Shown: positions 24,298 through 31,634 of the stretch, piece after piece
Layout of the letters: each line of letters opens with the position of its first letter
How positions within the stretch are numbered: the stretch's first letter is position 1
DNA from: Amycolatopsis orientalis DSM 43388
GTDB lineage: Bacteria; Actinomycetota; Actinomycetes; Mycobacteriales; Pseudonocardiaceae
Direction of reading: 5' to 3'
Assembly: GCF_000411975.1 (NCBI RefSeq)
Contig: NZ_ASXG01000035.1
Location: 1-40,547, forward strand
Length of the DNA stretch: 40,547 bases
Translations under genes and position numbers: made by a program
The notes under the pieces: generated by a model
Told to the model about the DNA's origin: nothing
The model's input: the letters and a program-made list of their open reading frames with translations, nothing else
Databases searched by the model: none

Positions 24298-24606
24298 ATG
24301 GACGAGACCGAACAGCTGCTTGCCACAGCGGCCGGAGTACTGCCGACCCGCCTGGAAACGGACGCGGACACGGTGGAACGCGACCTGATGAAGCTGGTCC
24401 TGACCGTCGTCGAACTGCTGCGGCAGTTGATGGAACGCCAGGCGTTGCGCCGCGTCGAGGAAGGCGGGCTGACCGAGACCCAGGAGGAGCGGCTCGGCCT
24501 GACCCTGATGCTGCTCGAGGAACGGCTGACCGAACTTCGCGAACGGTACGGGCTGTCCGCGGAGGAGCTGAACCTGGACCTCGGTCCGTTGGGGACTTTG
24601 CTGTGA
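24298..24606 (+). CDS. gvpK: Gas vesicle protein GvpK
   Basis: This 102-residue helical protein contains RDLMKLVLTVVELLRQLMER and the conserved LGLTLMLLEERLTELRERYGL followed by LNLDLGPLGTLL, diagnostic of GvpK. GvpK is needed for vesicle formation, perhaps at the nucleation step. The ATG at 24298 follows AAAGGAG at five-base spacing. It is the last gene of the cluster; after it the sequence becomes a gene relic zone. Confidence 0.92.
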   Translation: MDETEQLLATAAGVLPTRLETDADTVERDLMKLVLTVVELLRQLMERQALRRVEEGGLTETQEERLGLTLMLLEERLTELRERYGLSAEELNLDLGPLGTLL

Positions 24607-24879
24607 CTGCTCCGCCGCTCTGGTCCGGAGGTCAGCTGAGGTCGGCGGAGGCAAGCAATCGCGCTGGAGGGCTTCGTCTCCGGTGAGGTCGATGTTGTTG
24701 TCCAGCGCGTCCTCGGCGCCGACGCTCTCCACGAGGTAGCGATGCGGTGAGGCGAGCGCATCCCGCAGCAGGGGCGCGGCGGGCGGTGCCGCGGAGCCAA
24801 GTTCGACGAGGTCCCGCGTAGTGGACAATCCGGGGCGCTGTTTCCGGAGCACGTCTCCCGGCTGGTCGCGATATCGGCC

Positions 24880-25200
24880 GGGCACGGGCGAGCGGTGGTT
24901 CGTCGCGGCGAAACGCGGCCAGGAGGCGATGCGTCGCGACCGGTGGGCGTTCAGCCGGTATCTGTGGAGGAGCGGGAGCTGGCGAAGCCGCCCCGGGTGC
25001 GGGTGCCGACCTTGGTTCTCCACGGCGGCCAGGACGCCGACAATCTGCCCTCGACCAGCGAAGGCAAGGACAGCCTGTTCGTCGCCGAGTACCGCCGGGT
25101 CGTGTTCGGCGACGTCGGGCACTTCCCGCCGCGGGAGTCCCCGGCCCGGACCGCCGAGGAGATCCTGCGCTGGGGGGGCGCTGACCAGGCGGAGGTTTGG
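24880..25200 (+). pseudogene. Alpha/beta-hydrolase relic (frameshifted C-terminal remnant)
   Basis: Two fragments in different frames fit one hydrolase. AKRGQEAMRRDRWAFSRYLW (about 24903-24965) matches the cap region. RVRVPTLVLHGGQDADN, FVAEYRRVVFGDVGHFPPRE and AEEILRWG (about 24997-25190) match the acid-histidine end, with the Asp of GGQDAD and the His of GHFP. The nucleophile half is missing. From 24607 to 24880 no gene is evident. A minus-strand frame there reads a protein-like stretch, SPHRYLVESVGAEDALDNNI, but has no start or recognised family. Confidence 0.6.
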
Positions 25201-25219
25201 GGCCGGGGCGAGCGGGTAT
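25195..25219 (+). promoter_or_regulatory. SigB/SigF-type promoter for the molybdenum-hydroxylase operon
   Basis: GTTT (25195-25198), 15 bases, GGGTAT (25214-25219) is an exact match to the mycobacterial SigF-type consensus. The ATG of the first gene begins only ten bases after the -10 element, so the transcript would be leaderless or nearly so. Confidence 0.7.
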
Positions 25220-25228
25220 GGCGGGCCT

Positions 25229-25780
25229 ATGCGACCGGGCGAGACGGAAATCCTGCCGGAAACCGCCGGTGCGGTCCGGACGATCGCGCTGCGCGTCGAC
25301 GGGACCGAGCACCGGCTGACCGTCGATCCGCGCCGCACGCTGCTGGACCTGCTGAGGGAGCAAATCGGCGACTACAGCGCCAAGAAGGGCTGCGACCACG
25401 GCCAGTGCGGCGCGTGCACGGTCCTGCTCGACGGCCGCAGAGTGCTGTCCTGCTTGACGCTCGCGCTGACCTGCGAAGGTGCCGAGGTGACGACGGCGGC
25501 GGGCCTGGCGGAGAACGGTGAGCTGCATTCGCTGCAGCAGTCGTTCCTGGACCACGACGGATTCCAATGCGGCTACTGCACGCCGGGCCAGATCTGTTCG
25601 GCCGCCGGGTTGCTGGCGGAGTTCGGCGACGGCGCGCCCAGCCACGTCACCAAGCCGGTCGCCGACGCTCCGCAGTGGACCGACGCGGAGATCGCCGAGC
25701 GGATGAGCGGGAACCTCTGCCGTTGCGGGGCCTATGCGGGGATCGTCGCGGCGGTCCGCGAGGCAGGAGAGCAGCGATGA
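25229..25780 (+). CDS. Molybdenum hydroxylase small subunit, two [2Fe-2S] clusters (PaoA/YagT-like)
   Basis: This 183-residue xanthine-dehydrogenase-family electron-transfer subunit has Cys55, Cys60, Cys63 and Cys75 (CDHGQCGACTVLLDG with SC) for the plant-type cluster, and Cys114, Cys117, Cys164 and Cys166 (CGYCTPGQ, NLCRCGAY) for the proximal cluster. It passes electrons from the molybdenum cofactor to FAD. I see no twin-arginine signal, unlike E. coli PaoA. The ATG at 25229 has no ribosome-binding site, consistent with a leaderless message from the promoter just upstream. The stop overlaps the next gene by ATGA. Confidence 0.9.
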   Translation: MRPGETEILPETAGAVRTIALRVDGTEHRLTVDPRRTLLDLLREQIGDYSAKKGCDHGQCGACTVLLDGRRVLSCLTLALTCEGAEVTTAAGLAENGELHSLQQSFLDHDGFQCGYCTPGQICSAAGLLAEFGDGAPSHVTKPVADAPQWTDAEIAERMSGNLCRCGAYAGIVAAVREAGEQR

Positions 25781-26781
25781 AACCGTTCGCCTACGGCAAA
25801 CCGGCGACGACCGCCGAAGCGGTGCTGGCCGTGGCGGCCGAGCCGTCCGCGATGTTCCTCGGCGGCGGAACCAATCTCGTCGACCATCTGAAACTGGGCG
25901 TGGCCCGGCCCGATCGCCTGGTCGACGTGACCGGCTTGCTGTCCACCGAGATCCGCGAAGAAAACGGGGAGCTCGTGATCGGCGCGGGTGTCCGCAACAG
26001 CGACCTGGCCGCCGACCAGCGTGTCCGGGAGCGGTATCCGGTGCTGGCCGAAGCGTTGCTGGCGGGAGCGTCGCCGCAGTTGCGGAATATGGCCACCGTC
26101 GGCGGAAACCCGTTGCAAAGAACCCGCTGCGTCTACTTCCAAGACGTCACGACCCCGTGCAACAAGCGTTCGCCCGGGTCCGGCTGTTCGGCGCTCGGCG
26201 GTTACACCCGGCACCACGCGATTCTCGGCGCGTCCGAACAGTGTGTCGCGACGCATCCCTCGGATATGGCGGTGGCCATGACGATGCTCGACGCGCGCGT
26301 CCACGTCATCGGCCCGTCTGGGGAGCGAGTCGTGCCCTTCCCGGAACTGCATCGCCTTCCCGGCGAGCATCCGGAGCGGGACACGGTGCTGGAGCACGGC
26401 GAGCTGATCACCGACATCACGCTGCCCGCCACCTCGTGGTCGCGCCGGTCGACTTACCGCAAGGTGCGAGACCGCGCCTCCTACGCTTTCGCGCTCCTCT
26501 CTGTCGCGGTTGGACTGTCCATTGAGGACGGTGTGCTCGAAGACGTCCGGCTCGCTTTCGGGGGTGTGGCGCACAAACCCTGGCGGGCCCAGCGTGCTGA
26601 GGAGGTCCTGCGCGGCACCCGGCCCAGCGAGGAGGTCTTTCGCGCGGCTGCCGACGCTGAACTCGCGGACGCCACCGCGCTGGACGGTATCGACGGAGGG
26701 AACGCGTTCAAGATCCCGCTCGCCGCGCGCACCCTGGTCGCGGTGCTGCGCGACCTGACCGCCGAGGAGCGCGACCGATGA
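25777..26781 (+). CDS. Molybdenum hydroxylase FAD-binding subunit with extra Fe-S cluster (PaoB/YagS-like)
   Basis: This 334-residue subunit-M protein has FLGGGTNL (27-34) for FAD pyrophosphate and ATVGGNPLQRTRC. It contains four cysteines (118, 128, 137, 156) in the insertion CVYFQDVTTPCNKRSPGSGC to SEQC. In E. coli PaoB the equivalent insertion holds a [4Fe-4S] cluster, which sets this type apart from ordinary CoxM or XdhB subunits. The ATG overlaps the small-subunit stop. Electrons probably leave to oxygen or an unknown acceptor. Confidence 0.9.
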   Translation: MKPFAYGKPATTAEAVLAVAAEPSAMFLGGGTNLVDHLKLGVARPDRLVDVTGLLSTEIREENGELVIGAGVRNSDLAADQRVRERYPVLAEALLAGASPQLRNMATVGGNPLQRTRCVYFQDVTTPCNKRSPGSGCSALGGYTRHHAILGASEQCVATHPSDMAVAMTMLDARVHVIGPSGERVVPFPELHRLPGEHPERDTVLEHGELITDITLPATSWSRRSTYRKVRDRASYAFALLSVAVGLSIEDGVLEDVRLAFGGVAHKPWRAQRAEEVLRGTRPSEEVFRAAADAELADATALDGIDGGNAFKIPLAARTLVAVLRDLTAEERDR

Positions 26782-28871
26782 CCGGACTGCTGGAGCCCCG
26801 CGCGATCGGCCGCGGGCTCACCCGCCGCGACGGCCCGGCGAAAGTCACCGGAACCGCGCCGTACGCCTACGAACATCCCGTCGAAGCACCGCTGTACTGC
26901 CATCCGATCCAGGCGACGATCGCGCGCGGGCGCTGTCTGCGGATCAGCGCGGTCGAAGCCGAAGCCCTCGACGGCGTGCAAGCCCTGATCACTCCGTTCA
27001 CCGCCGAGCGACTCGCCGACACCGACGACGCGGAACTCGCGGTCCTGCAGGACTGCGAAATCCCGTTCCGCGGCCGGGTGCTCGGGCTGGTCCTGGCCGA
27101 ATCTTCCGAGACCGCGCGGCACGCAGCGGAACTCGTCGACGTCGAGTACGAGACCGATCCCTTCACGGCCCGGCTCACCGCCGACGATCCCGACCTCTAC
27201 CGGCCGGACAAGGTCAACCCGAGCTTCCCCACCGACACGAGCGACGGCGACGCCGAGGCCGCGTCCGCGGTGACTGTGGACCAGACCTATCGCACGGCGA
27301 TGTACCACAACAATCCGCTGGAACCGCACACGACGACGGCCCGGTGGGACGACGGCGTGCTGACCCTGTGGGATTCCACGCAGAGCGTGCATTCGGTGCG
27401 GTCCACCGTGGCGAAGATCTTCGGCCTGCCCGCTGACCGGGTCCGGGTGATCTGCCCCTATCTCGGCGGCGGGTTCGGCTCGAAAGGCATGCCGCACGCC
27501 AACGTCGTGCTCGCCGCGCTGGCGGCCCGGGCCGTGCCGGGCCGTCCGGTGAAGCTCGCGCTGACCCGGCAGCAGATGTTCAGCCTGGCCGGCTACCGCA
27601 CGCCGACGATTCAGCGGGTCCGGCTCGGCGCCGGCCGCGACGGACGGCTGGAGTCGCTGCGCATGGAGGTCGTCGAGCAGACCTCGCGGATCAAGGAGTT
27701 CGCCGAGCAGACCGCCGCGCCGGCCCGGATGATGTACGCCGCGCGGAACCGCACCACCAGTCACCGGCTCGCCCGTCTCGACGTGCCGGTGCCGTCGTGG
27801 ATGCGCGCGCCGGGGGAGTGCCCGGGAATGTTCGGCCCGGAAGTAGCGATGGACGAGCTCGCCGAAGCGCTCGGTATCGATCCGATCGACCTGCGGGTCC
27901 GCAACGAGCCGGAACGGGATCCCGAGACGGGCCTTCCGTTTTCGAGCCGGAACCTGGTCGAATGCCTGCGCACCGGAGCCGAACGTTTCGGCTGGAACAA
28001 GCGCGATCCGCGGCCGGGCGTGCGCCGCGCCGCGCCGTGGCTGGTCGGCAGCGGCGTCGCGGCCTCGGTGTATCCGGCGAAACGGATGCCCGGGTCGAGC
28101 GCGACGATCCGCTACGGAAAGGGCCGCTACGCCGTAGAAATCGGCGCGGCCGACCTGGGGACGGGCGCATGGACGATCCTGCCGCAGATCGCGGCAGACG
28201 CGCTGGGGGTGCCCGTCGATTCGATCGACATCCGGATCGGCGACACCGCCCTCCCGAACGCCACCGTGGCGGGCGGCTCGACGGGTACCGCGTCTTGGGG
28301 CTCAGCCGTGGTGGCGGCTGCCGAGGCGTTCCGGGACAAGTACGGCTCCGACCCGGGCGACGGCGACGAGGCGCAGGCGGACACCCCGAAAAACCCCGAC
28401 GAGAAGCAGTACTCGATGTATGGCTTCGGAGCGCAGTTCGCCGAGGTGCGCGTCGATGCCGACACGGGCGAGGTCCGGGTTTCGCGGCTGCACGGCACGT
28501 TCGGCGTCGGCCGGATCGTCAACCCGGTCACCGCGCGTTCGCAGCTGCTCGGCGGCATGACCATGGGCCTGTCGATGGCGTTGCACGAGAACAGCGTCCT
28601 CGATCCGCGGACCGGGCACGTCGTCAACCACGACCTCGCCGAGTACCACATCGCGACCAATGCCGACGTCGAAGACCTGCGCGCGGACTGGCTCGACGAG
28701 ACCGATCCGCACCTCAATCCCATGGGCAGCAAGGGAATCGGGGAGATCGGCATCGTCGGGACCGCGGCGGCCATTGCCAACGCGGTCTGGCACGCGACCG
28801 GGGTTCGGGTGCGGGAGTTGCCGATCACGCTGGACAAGCTGCTGCCGGGCCTGCCCGGTGCTTCTCGGTAG
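26778..28871 (+). CDS. Molybdenum hydroxylase catalytic subunit (PaoC/YagR-like aldehyde or xanthine oxidase family)
   Basis: This 697-residue molybdopterin-binding subunit has GGGFGSKGMPH, PGECPGMFGPEVAMDELAEALG and the catalytic glutamate in MGSKGIGEIG (Glu656), all family landmarks. The length fits the three-subunit PaoABC type. With the two upstream genes it forms an alpha-beta-gamma enzyme that hydroxylates aldehydes or heterocycles; the substrate cannot be told from sequence. A cofactor cytosine-transferase or XdhC chaperone is not adjacent, so maturation must be supplied elsewhere. The stop TAG forms the base of a hairpin. Confidence 0.9.
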   Translation: MTGLLEPRAIGRGLTRRDGPAKVTGTAPYAYEHPVEAPLYCHPIQATIARGRCLRISAVEAEALDGVQALITPFTAERLADTDDAELAVLQDCEIPFRGRVLGLVLAESSETARHAAELVDVEYETDPFTARLTADDPDLYRPDKVNPSFPTDTSDGDAEAASAVTVDQTYRTAMYHNNPLEPHTTTARWDDGVLTLWDSTQSVHSVRSTVAKIFGLPADRVRVICPYLGGGFGSKGMPHANVVLAALAARAVPGRPVKLALTRQQMFSLAGYRTPTIQRVRLGAGRDGRLESLRMEVVEQTSRIKEFAEQTAAPARMMYAARNRTTSHRLARLDVPVPSWMRAPGECPGMFGPEVAMDELAEALGIDPIDLRVRNEPERDPETGLPFSSRNLVECLRTGAERFGWNKRDPRPGVRRAAPWLVGSGVAASVYPAKRMPGSSATIRYGKGRYAVEIGAADLGTGAWTILPQIAADALGVPVDSIDIRIGDTALPNATVAGGSTGTASWGSAVVAAAEAFRDKYGSDPGDGDEAQADTPKNPDEKQYSMYGFGAQFAEVRVDADTGEVRVSRLHGTFGVGRIVNPVTARSQLLGGMTMGLSMALHENSVLDPRTGHVVNHDLAEYHIATNADVEDLRADWLDETDPHLNPMGSKGIGEIGIVGTAAAIANAVWHATGVRVRELPITLDKLLPGLPGASR

Positions 28872-28903
28872 CGGCGGCCTGCCCGACGCGCCGCCGACCG
28901 CTA
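28869..28903. terminator. Convergent hairpin joining two stop codons
   Basis: TAGCGGCGGC (28869-28878) pairs with GCCG and CCGCTA (28893-28903) with one bulged A. The outer pairs are the TAG stops of the catalytic subunit gene and of the DUF2267 gene on the other strand, which makes a compact bidirectional terminator. Confidence 0.5.
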
Positions 28904-29307
28904 GTGCAGGGGGCCGCTGCTGCCCGCGTCGATGAGGTCGCGCAGTTCGCCGGGCAGAGTCTTCCGGACCTTGCCCAGCGCGCCGTGCGTCGCTTCGCCG
29001 ACCACTTCCAGCACGGCCCGGGACCTGTACACCGCGTCCGGTTCGGGCATCCGTCCTCGGGAGGCGACCCGGCTGGCGAATTCGTCCAGCCCGAACCGTT
29101 CCCCGGTCCCGGCGCCGGCCATGGTCATCGTGCGCCGCAGATGCTCGGCGATCTCCAGCGGCAGCTGCGCGGCGAGATGCTCCGCCGTCTGCTCCGGGAT
29201 CGTTCGCCCAGTGTCTCCAGCACCGATCGCGTCACCCGCTCGGCGGCACCGCGGCTCGGCAGGTGCGCGCGGTCCTGGACTTTGCTGATCAGCTCGTCGT
29301 GCTGCAT
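28901..29307 (-). pseudogene. DUF2267-family protein, single frameshift
   Basis: The two halves match one DUF2267 protein of about 135 residues. MQHDELISKVQDRAHLPSRG and VTRSVLETLGER are in one frame. TAEHLAAQLPLEIAEHLRR and the second repeat FASRVASRGRMPE, YRSRAVLEVVGEA and LPGELRDLID are in another. One missing base at about 29199-29203 (coding CGATCC where CGGATCC gives ERIPEQ) separates them. The ATG at 29307 follows AAGGAG. DUF2267 proteins are helical and often stress-linked in actinomycetes, with no known activity. It follows the hydrolase gene by 31 bases. Confidence 0.75.
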
Positions 29308-29338
29308 GAGCTCCTTCCCCCTGCTGGGGCCTTCGGGG

Positions 29339-29989
29339 TCACAGGGCGAAGGCCTGGCCGCCGCCGTCCGGGAGGTGCCGGTCGAACCACTTGGCGGCCG
29401 CGTCGGCGACCTGCTCCAGCGCGCCGGGTTCCTCGAAGAGGTGCCCGGCTCCCGGCACCACCATCAGCTCGCGATCGCTCGGCAGCTCGGCCGCGGCGGC
29501 CTTGTTCAGCCGGCGCACGGTGTCGTCGTTTCCCCCGACGATCAGCAGCACCGGGCACCGCACCGCCGCCAAATCCTCGGTCATGTCCGGCCGTCCGCCC
29601 CGCGAGACCACCGCCCGCACGACGTCCGGGCGGGCCGCCGCCGCACTCAGCGCCGCGGCGGCTCCCGTGCTGGCCCCGAACAGGCCTACCGGCAGCCCGG
29701 CCACCCCGGGATGACGGCCGAGCTCGTCCACTGCGCGCAGCAACCGGTCCCGCAGCAGGCCGATGTCGAAGCGCGCCTGACCACGGTCCTCGTCTGGGCT
29801 CAGCAGATCGAAGAGCAAGGTCGCGAAGCGGTGGTCCTGCAAGGTCCGGGCGACCGCCTGGTTGCGCGGGCTGTGCCGCGAACTGCCCGAACCGTGCGCG
29901 AAAACGACCACTCCGGCAGCATCGGCCGGCACCGTCAGCGCACCCTCGGCCGACGACGTCCCGGTGCCGACCGCGAACGGTTCCGTCAT
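29339..29989 (-). CDS. Dienelactone-hydrolase-like alpha/beta hydrolase
   Basis: This 216-residue protein has VVVFAHGSGSSRHSPRN (oxyanion region), the nucleophile elbow GASTGAA, the acid region LLIVGGNDDTV and the catalytic His in VVPGAGHLFEE. The family acts on esters, lactones or thioesters; members like this often sit next to phosphoribosyltransferase or stress genes. The ATG at 29989 follows AGGAGG. Co-directional with the DUF2267 gene; divergent from a hexapeptide-repeat protein. The substrate is unknown. Confidence 0.85.
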   Translation of the reverse strand: MTEPFAVGTGTSSAEGALTVPADAAGVVVFAHGSGSSRHSPRNQAVARTLQDHRFATLLFDLLSPDEDRGQARFDIGLLRDRLLRAVDELGRHPGVAGLPVGLFGASTGAAAALSAAAARPDVVRAVVSRGGRPDMTEDLAAVRCPVLLIVGGNDDTVRRLNKAAAAELPSDRELMVVPGAGHLFEEPGALEQVADAAAKWFDRHLPDGGGQAFAL

Positions 29990-30068
29990 GGCTTCCTCCT
30001 GCCTCTGTTCGCACCCGGATATCCGGCGAGAGCGGCGGCCAAACGGACAGCGGGGTTAGCGTGGGCCG

Positions 30069-30665
30069 ATGTTGCTCGAACATCGAGGGAAACGGCCAGT
30101 GGTCCCGGAGTCGGCGTACGTCGCACCGTCCGCGGTGCTGTGCGGGGCGGTCGTCCTCGGCGAGCGAGCCCGGATCCTGCACGGCGCGGTGCTCACCGCG
30201 GAAGACGGCGAAATCCGCACCGGGGAGGACGTCGTCGTCATGGAAAACGCGCTGATCCGCGGCCGGGCCTCGCATCCGGTGACCCTCGGGGACGCGGTCC
30301 TGATCGGGCCGCACGCGCACGTCAACGGAGCCGCCGTCGAGGACGAAACATTCGTGGCGACCGGAGCCTCCCTGTTCCCGGGCGCGGTCGCCGGCGCCGG
30401 GGCCGAACTGCGGATCAACAGCGTGCTGCACGTGAACTCCCGCCTCGAACCCGGCGCGGTGCTGCCGATCGGCTGGATCGCCGCGGGGAACCCGGCCGAG
30501 CTCTTCTCCCCGGACCGGCACGACGAACTGTGGGAGCTCCAGCGCACCCTGGACTTCCCGGGCACCGTGTACGGCATGCCGAGAGGCGCTTCGATGCGCG
30601 AGCTCATGCTGCGCCAAGCCCAGTTTTACGGTGCCCACCAGGACGATCGCCTTCTGGACGGATGA
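30069..30665 (+). CDS. Left-handed beta-helix (hexapeptide repeat) protein, gamma-carbonic-anhydrase-like
   Basis: This 198-residue protein has repeated hexapeptide turns from about 12 to 140 (AYVAPSAVLCGAVVLGERARI, VTLGDAVLIGPHAHVNGAAVE, VATGASLFPGAVAG) and ends with a helix (ASMRELMLRQAQFYGAHQ). The fold matches the gamma-carbonic-anhydrase/PaaY family, but I see only some of the three metal-binding histidines (HAHVNG, LHVNS). It may instead act as a transferase or a non-catalytic scaffold. The ATG at 30069 lacks a clear ribosome-binding site. It ends at tandem hairpins. Confidence 0.8.
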   Translation: MLLEHRGKRPVVPESAYVAPSAVLCGAVVLGERARILHGAVLTAEDGEIRTGEDVVVMENALIRGRASHPVTLGDAVLIGPHAHVNGAAVEDETFVATGASLFPGAVAGAGAELRINSVLHVNSRLEPGAVLPIGWIAAGNPAELFSPDRHDELWELQRTLDFPGTVYGMPRGASMRELMLRQAQFYGAHQDDRLLDG

Positions 30666-30690
30666 CTGCGGCGGCGATCGTTCCGCAGTC
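30664..30690 (+). terminator. Hairpin at the stop of the hexapeptide gene
   Basis: GACTGCGG (30664-30671) and CCGCAGTC (30683-30690) form a perfect 8-base stem with an 11-base loop, overlapping the last base of the stop codon. Confidence 0.45.
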
Positions 30691-30713
30691 ACCTCGGCCG
30701 GGTGCCTCGCAGC

Positions 30714-30757
30714 CGCGGTCTGGGAAGCGCCGGCCAGCGGCGGGTTCCCAGACCGCG
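30714..30757. terminator. Bidirectional hairpin between convergent genes
   Basis: CGCGGTCTGGGAA (30714-30726) and TTCCCAGACCGCG (30745-30757) form a perfect 13-base stem with an 18-base loop, seven bases before the stop of the minus-strand imine reductase gene. Confidence 0.75.
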
Positions 30758-30763
30758 AAGGGG

Positions 30764-31624
30764 TCACGCCTTGCTTCGGACCACCTCGAACAGGCTGGTC
30801 CAGCTGTCCCGGCCGCGCCCGGCGGCGACGGCGCGGTCGTAGTGCTCCTTCACCGCGGCGGGCAGCGCCACGTCGATGCCCGCGTCCCGGCTCGCGGCGA
30901 GGACGTGGTCGGCGGTCGCGCCCATCATCCTGGCGTTCGCCTGGTCGCCGGGGTGGCTGCCGCTGTCGACGTTTCGCGCCGCCTCGTCCAGCGACGTCTG
31001 CACCAGCGTCAGCAGTTCCGTCGCGTACGGCACCAGCGTCGCGGCGGAAACCCCGGCGGTGCCGGCGAGCGCGGCGGAATGCAGGAAAGCCGAGAGCGTG
31101 GTGAGGAACATGTCCAGCAACGACTGGTAGTACAGCTGCGCCAGGCCCGGGTCCGCGCCCCGGTAGTCCGGCCGTCCGATCACGCGCAGGGCCGGTTCGA
31201 TCCGCTCGAACGCCGGCTGCGCGCCGCTGTAGAACACGAACGAGCCCGCGGTGCCGACGACCGGCGCGGGCACCATGATCCCGCCGGCGATCATCTCCGC
31301 GCCGCGCGCGGCCAGCCATTCCGCGGCCACCCGGGTCCGCTCGGGCGTGTCCGAGCTGAGGTTCACCACGATCTTGCCCCGCAGCGCGTCCTCGGCCGGC
31401 GCGAGAATGTCGTACATCGCCTGATAATCAGTGAGGCTCAGGAGCACCAGCTCGTTCGCGGCCAGCGCCTCGGACACGGTCGCCGCCCGCTTCGCGCCTT
31501 CGGCCGCCAAGCCGTCGGCCCGGCTCGCCGTGCGGTTCCACACTGTCACCTCGTGTCCCGCGGCGAGGTAGGCGCGCACCATGGCCTGGCCCATCGGACC
31601 GAGGCCGAGCATTGTCACGTTCAC
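30764..31624 (-). CDS. Imine reductase, Tyr-type (NADPH-dependent, 6PGDH-fold)
   Basis: This 286-residue protein has an N-terminal Rossmann fold with GLGPMGQAMV (7-16) and WNRT (29-32; the Arg fits NADPH). A C-terminal helical dimer domain follows, with the substrate-site segment GLAQLYYQSLLDMF. Tyr166 occupies the position of the proposed proton-donor residue, where imine reductases have Asp or Tyr. GGIMVPAPVVGTAGSFVFYSG is typical of the family. It reduces cyclic imines to amines in vitro; the natural substrate is unknown. The gene follows a second imine reductase by ten bases in the same operon. Confidence 0.85.
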   Translation of the reverse strand: MNVTMLGLGPMGQAMVRAYLAAGHEVTVWNRTASRADGLAAEGAKRAATVSEALAANELVLLSLTDYQAMYDILAPAEDALRGKIVVNLSSDTPERTRVAAEWLAARGAEMIAGGIMVPAPVVGTAGSFVFYSGAQPAFERIEPALRVIGRPDYRGADPGLAQLYYQSLLDMFLTTLSAFLHSAALAGTAGVSAATLVPYATELLTLVQTSLDEAARNVDSGSHPGDQANARMMGATADHVLAASRDAGIDVALPAAVKEHYDRAVAAGRGRDSWTSLFEVVRSKA

Positions 31625-31634
31625 GCGATTCTCC

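Noticed and set aside
24632..24830. Minus-strand gene with SPHRYLVESVGAEDALDNNI
   Set aside because: It is protein-like and has coding-like codon use, but no start, no ribosome-binding site and no family I can name. Treated as part of the relic zone.
29990..30068. GTTT-N16-GGATAT before the alpha/beta hydrolase as another SigB-type promoter
   Set aside because: The -10 lacks the GGGTA core; too weak to list with the others.
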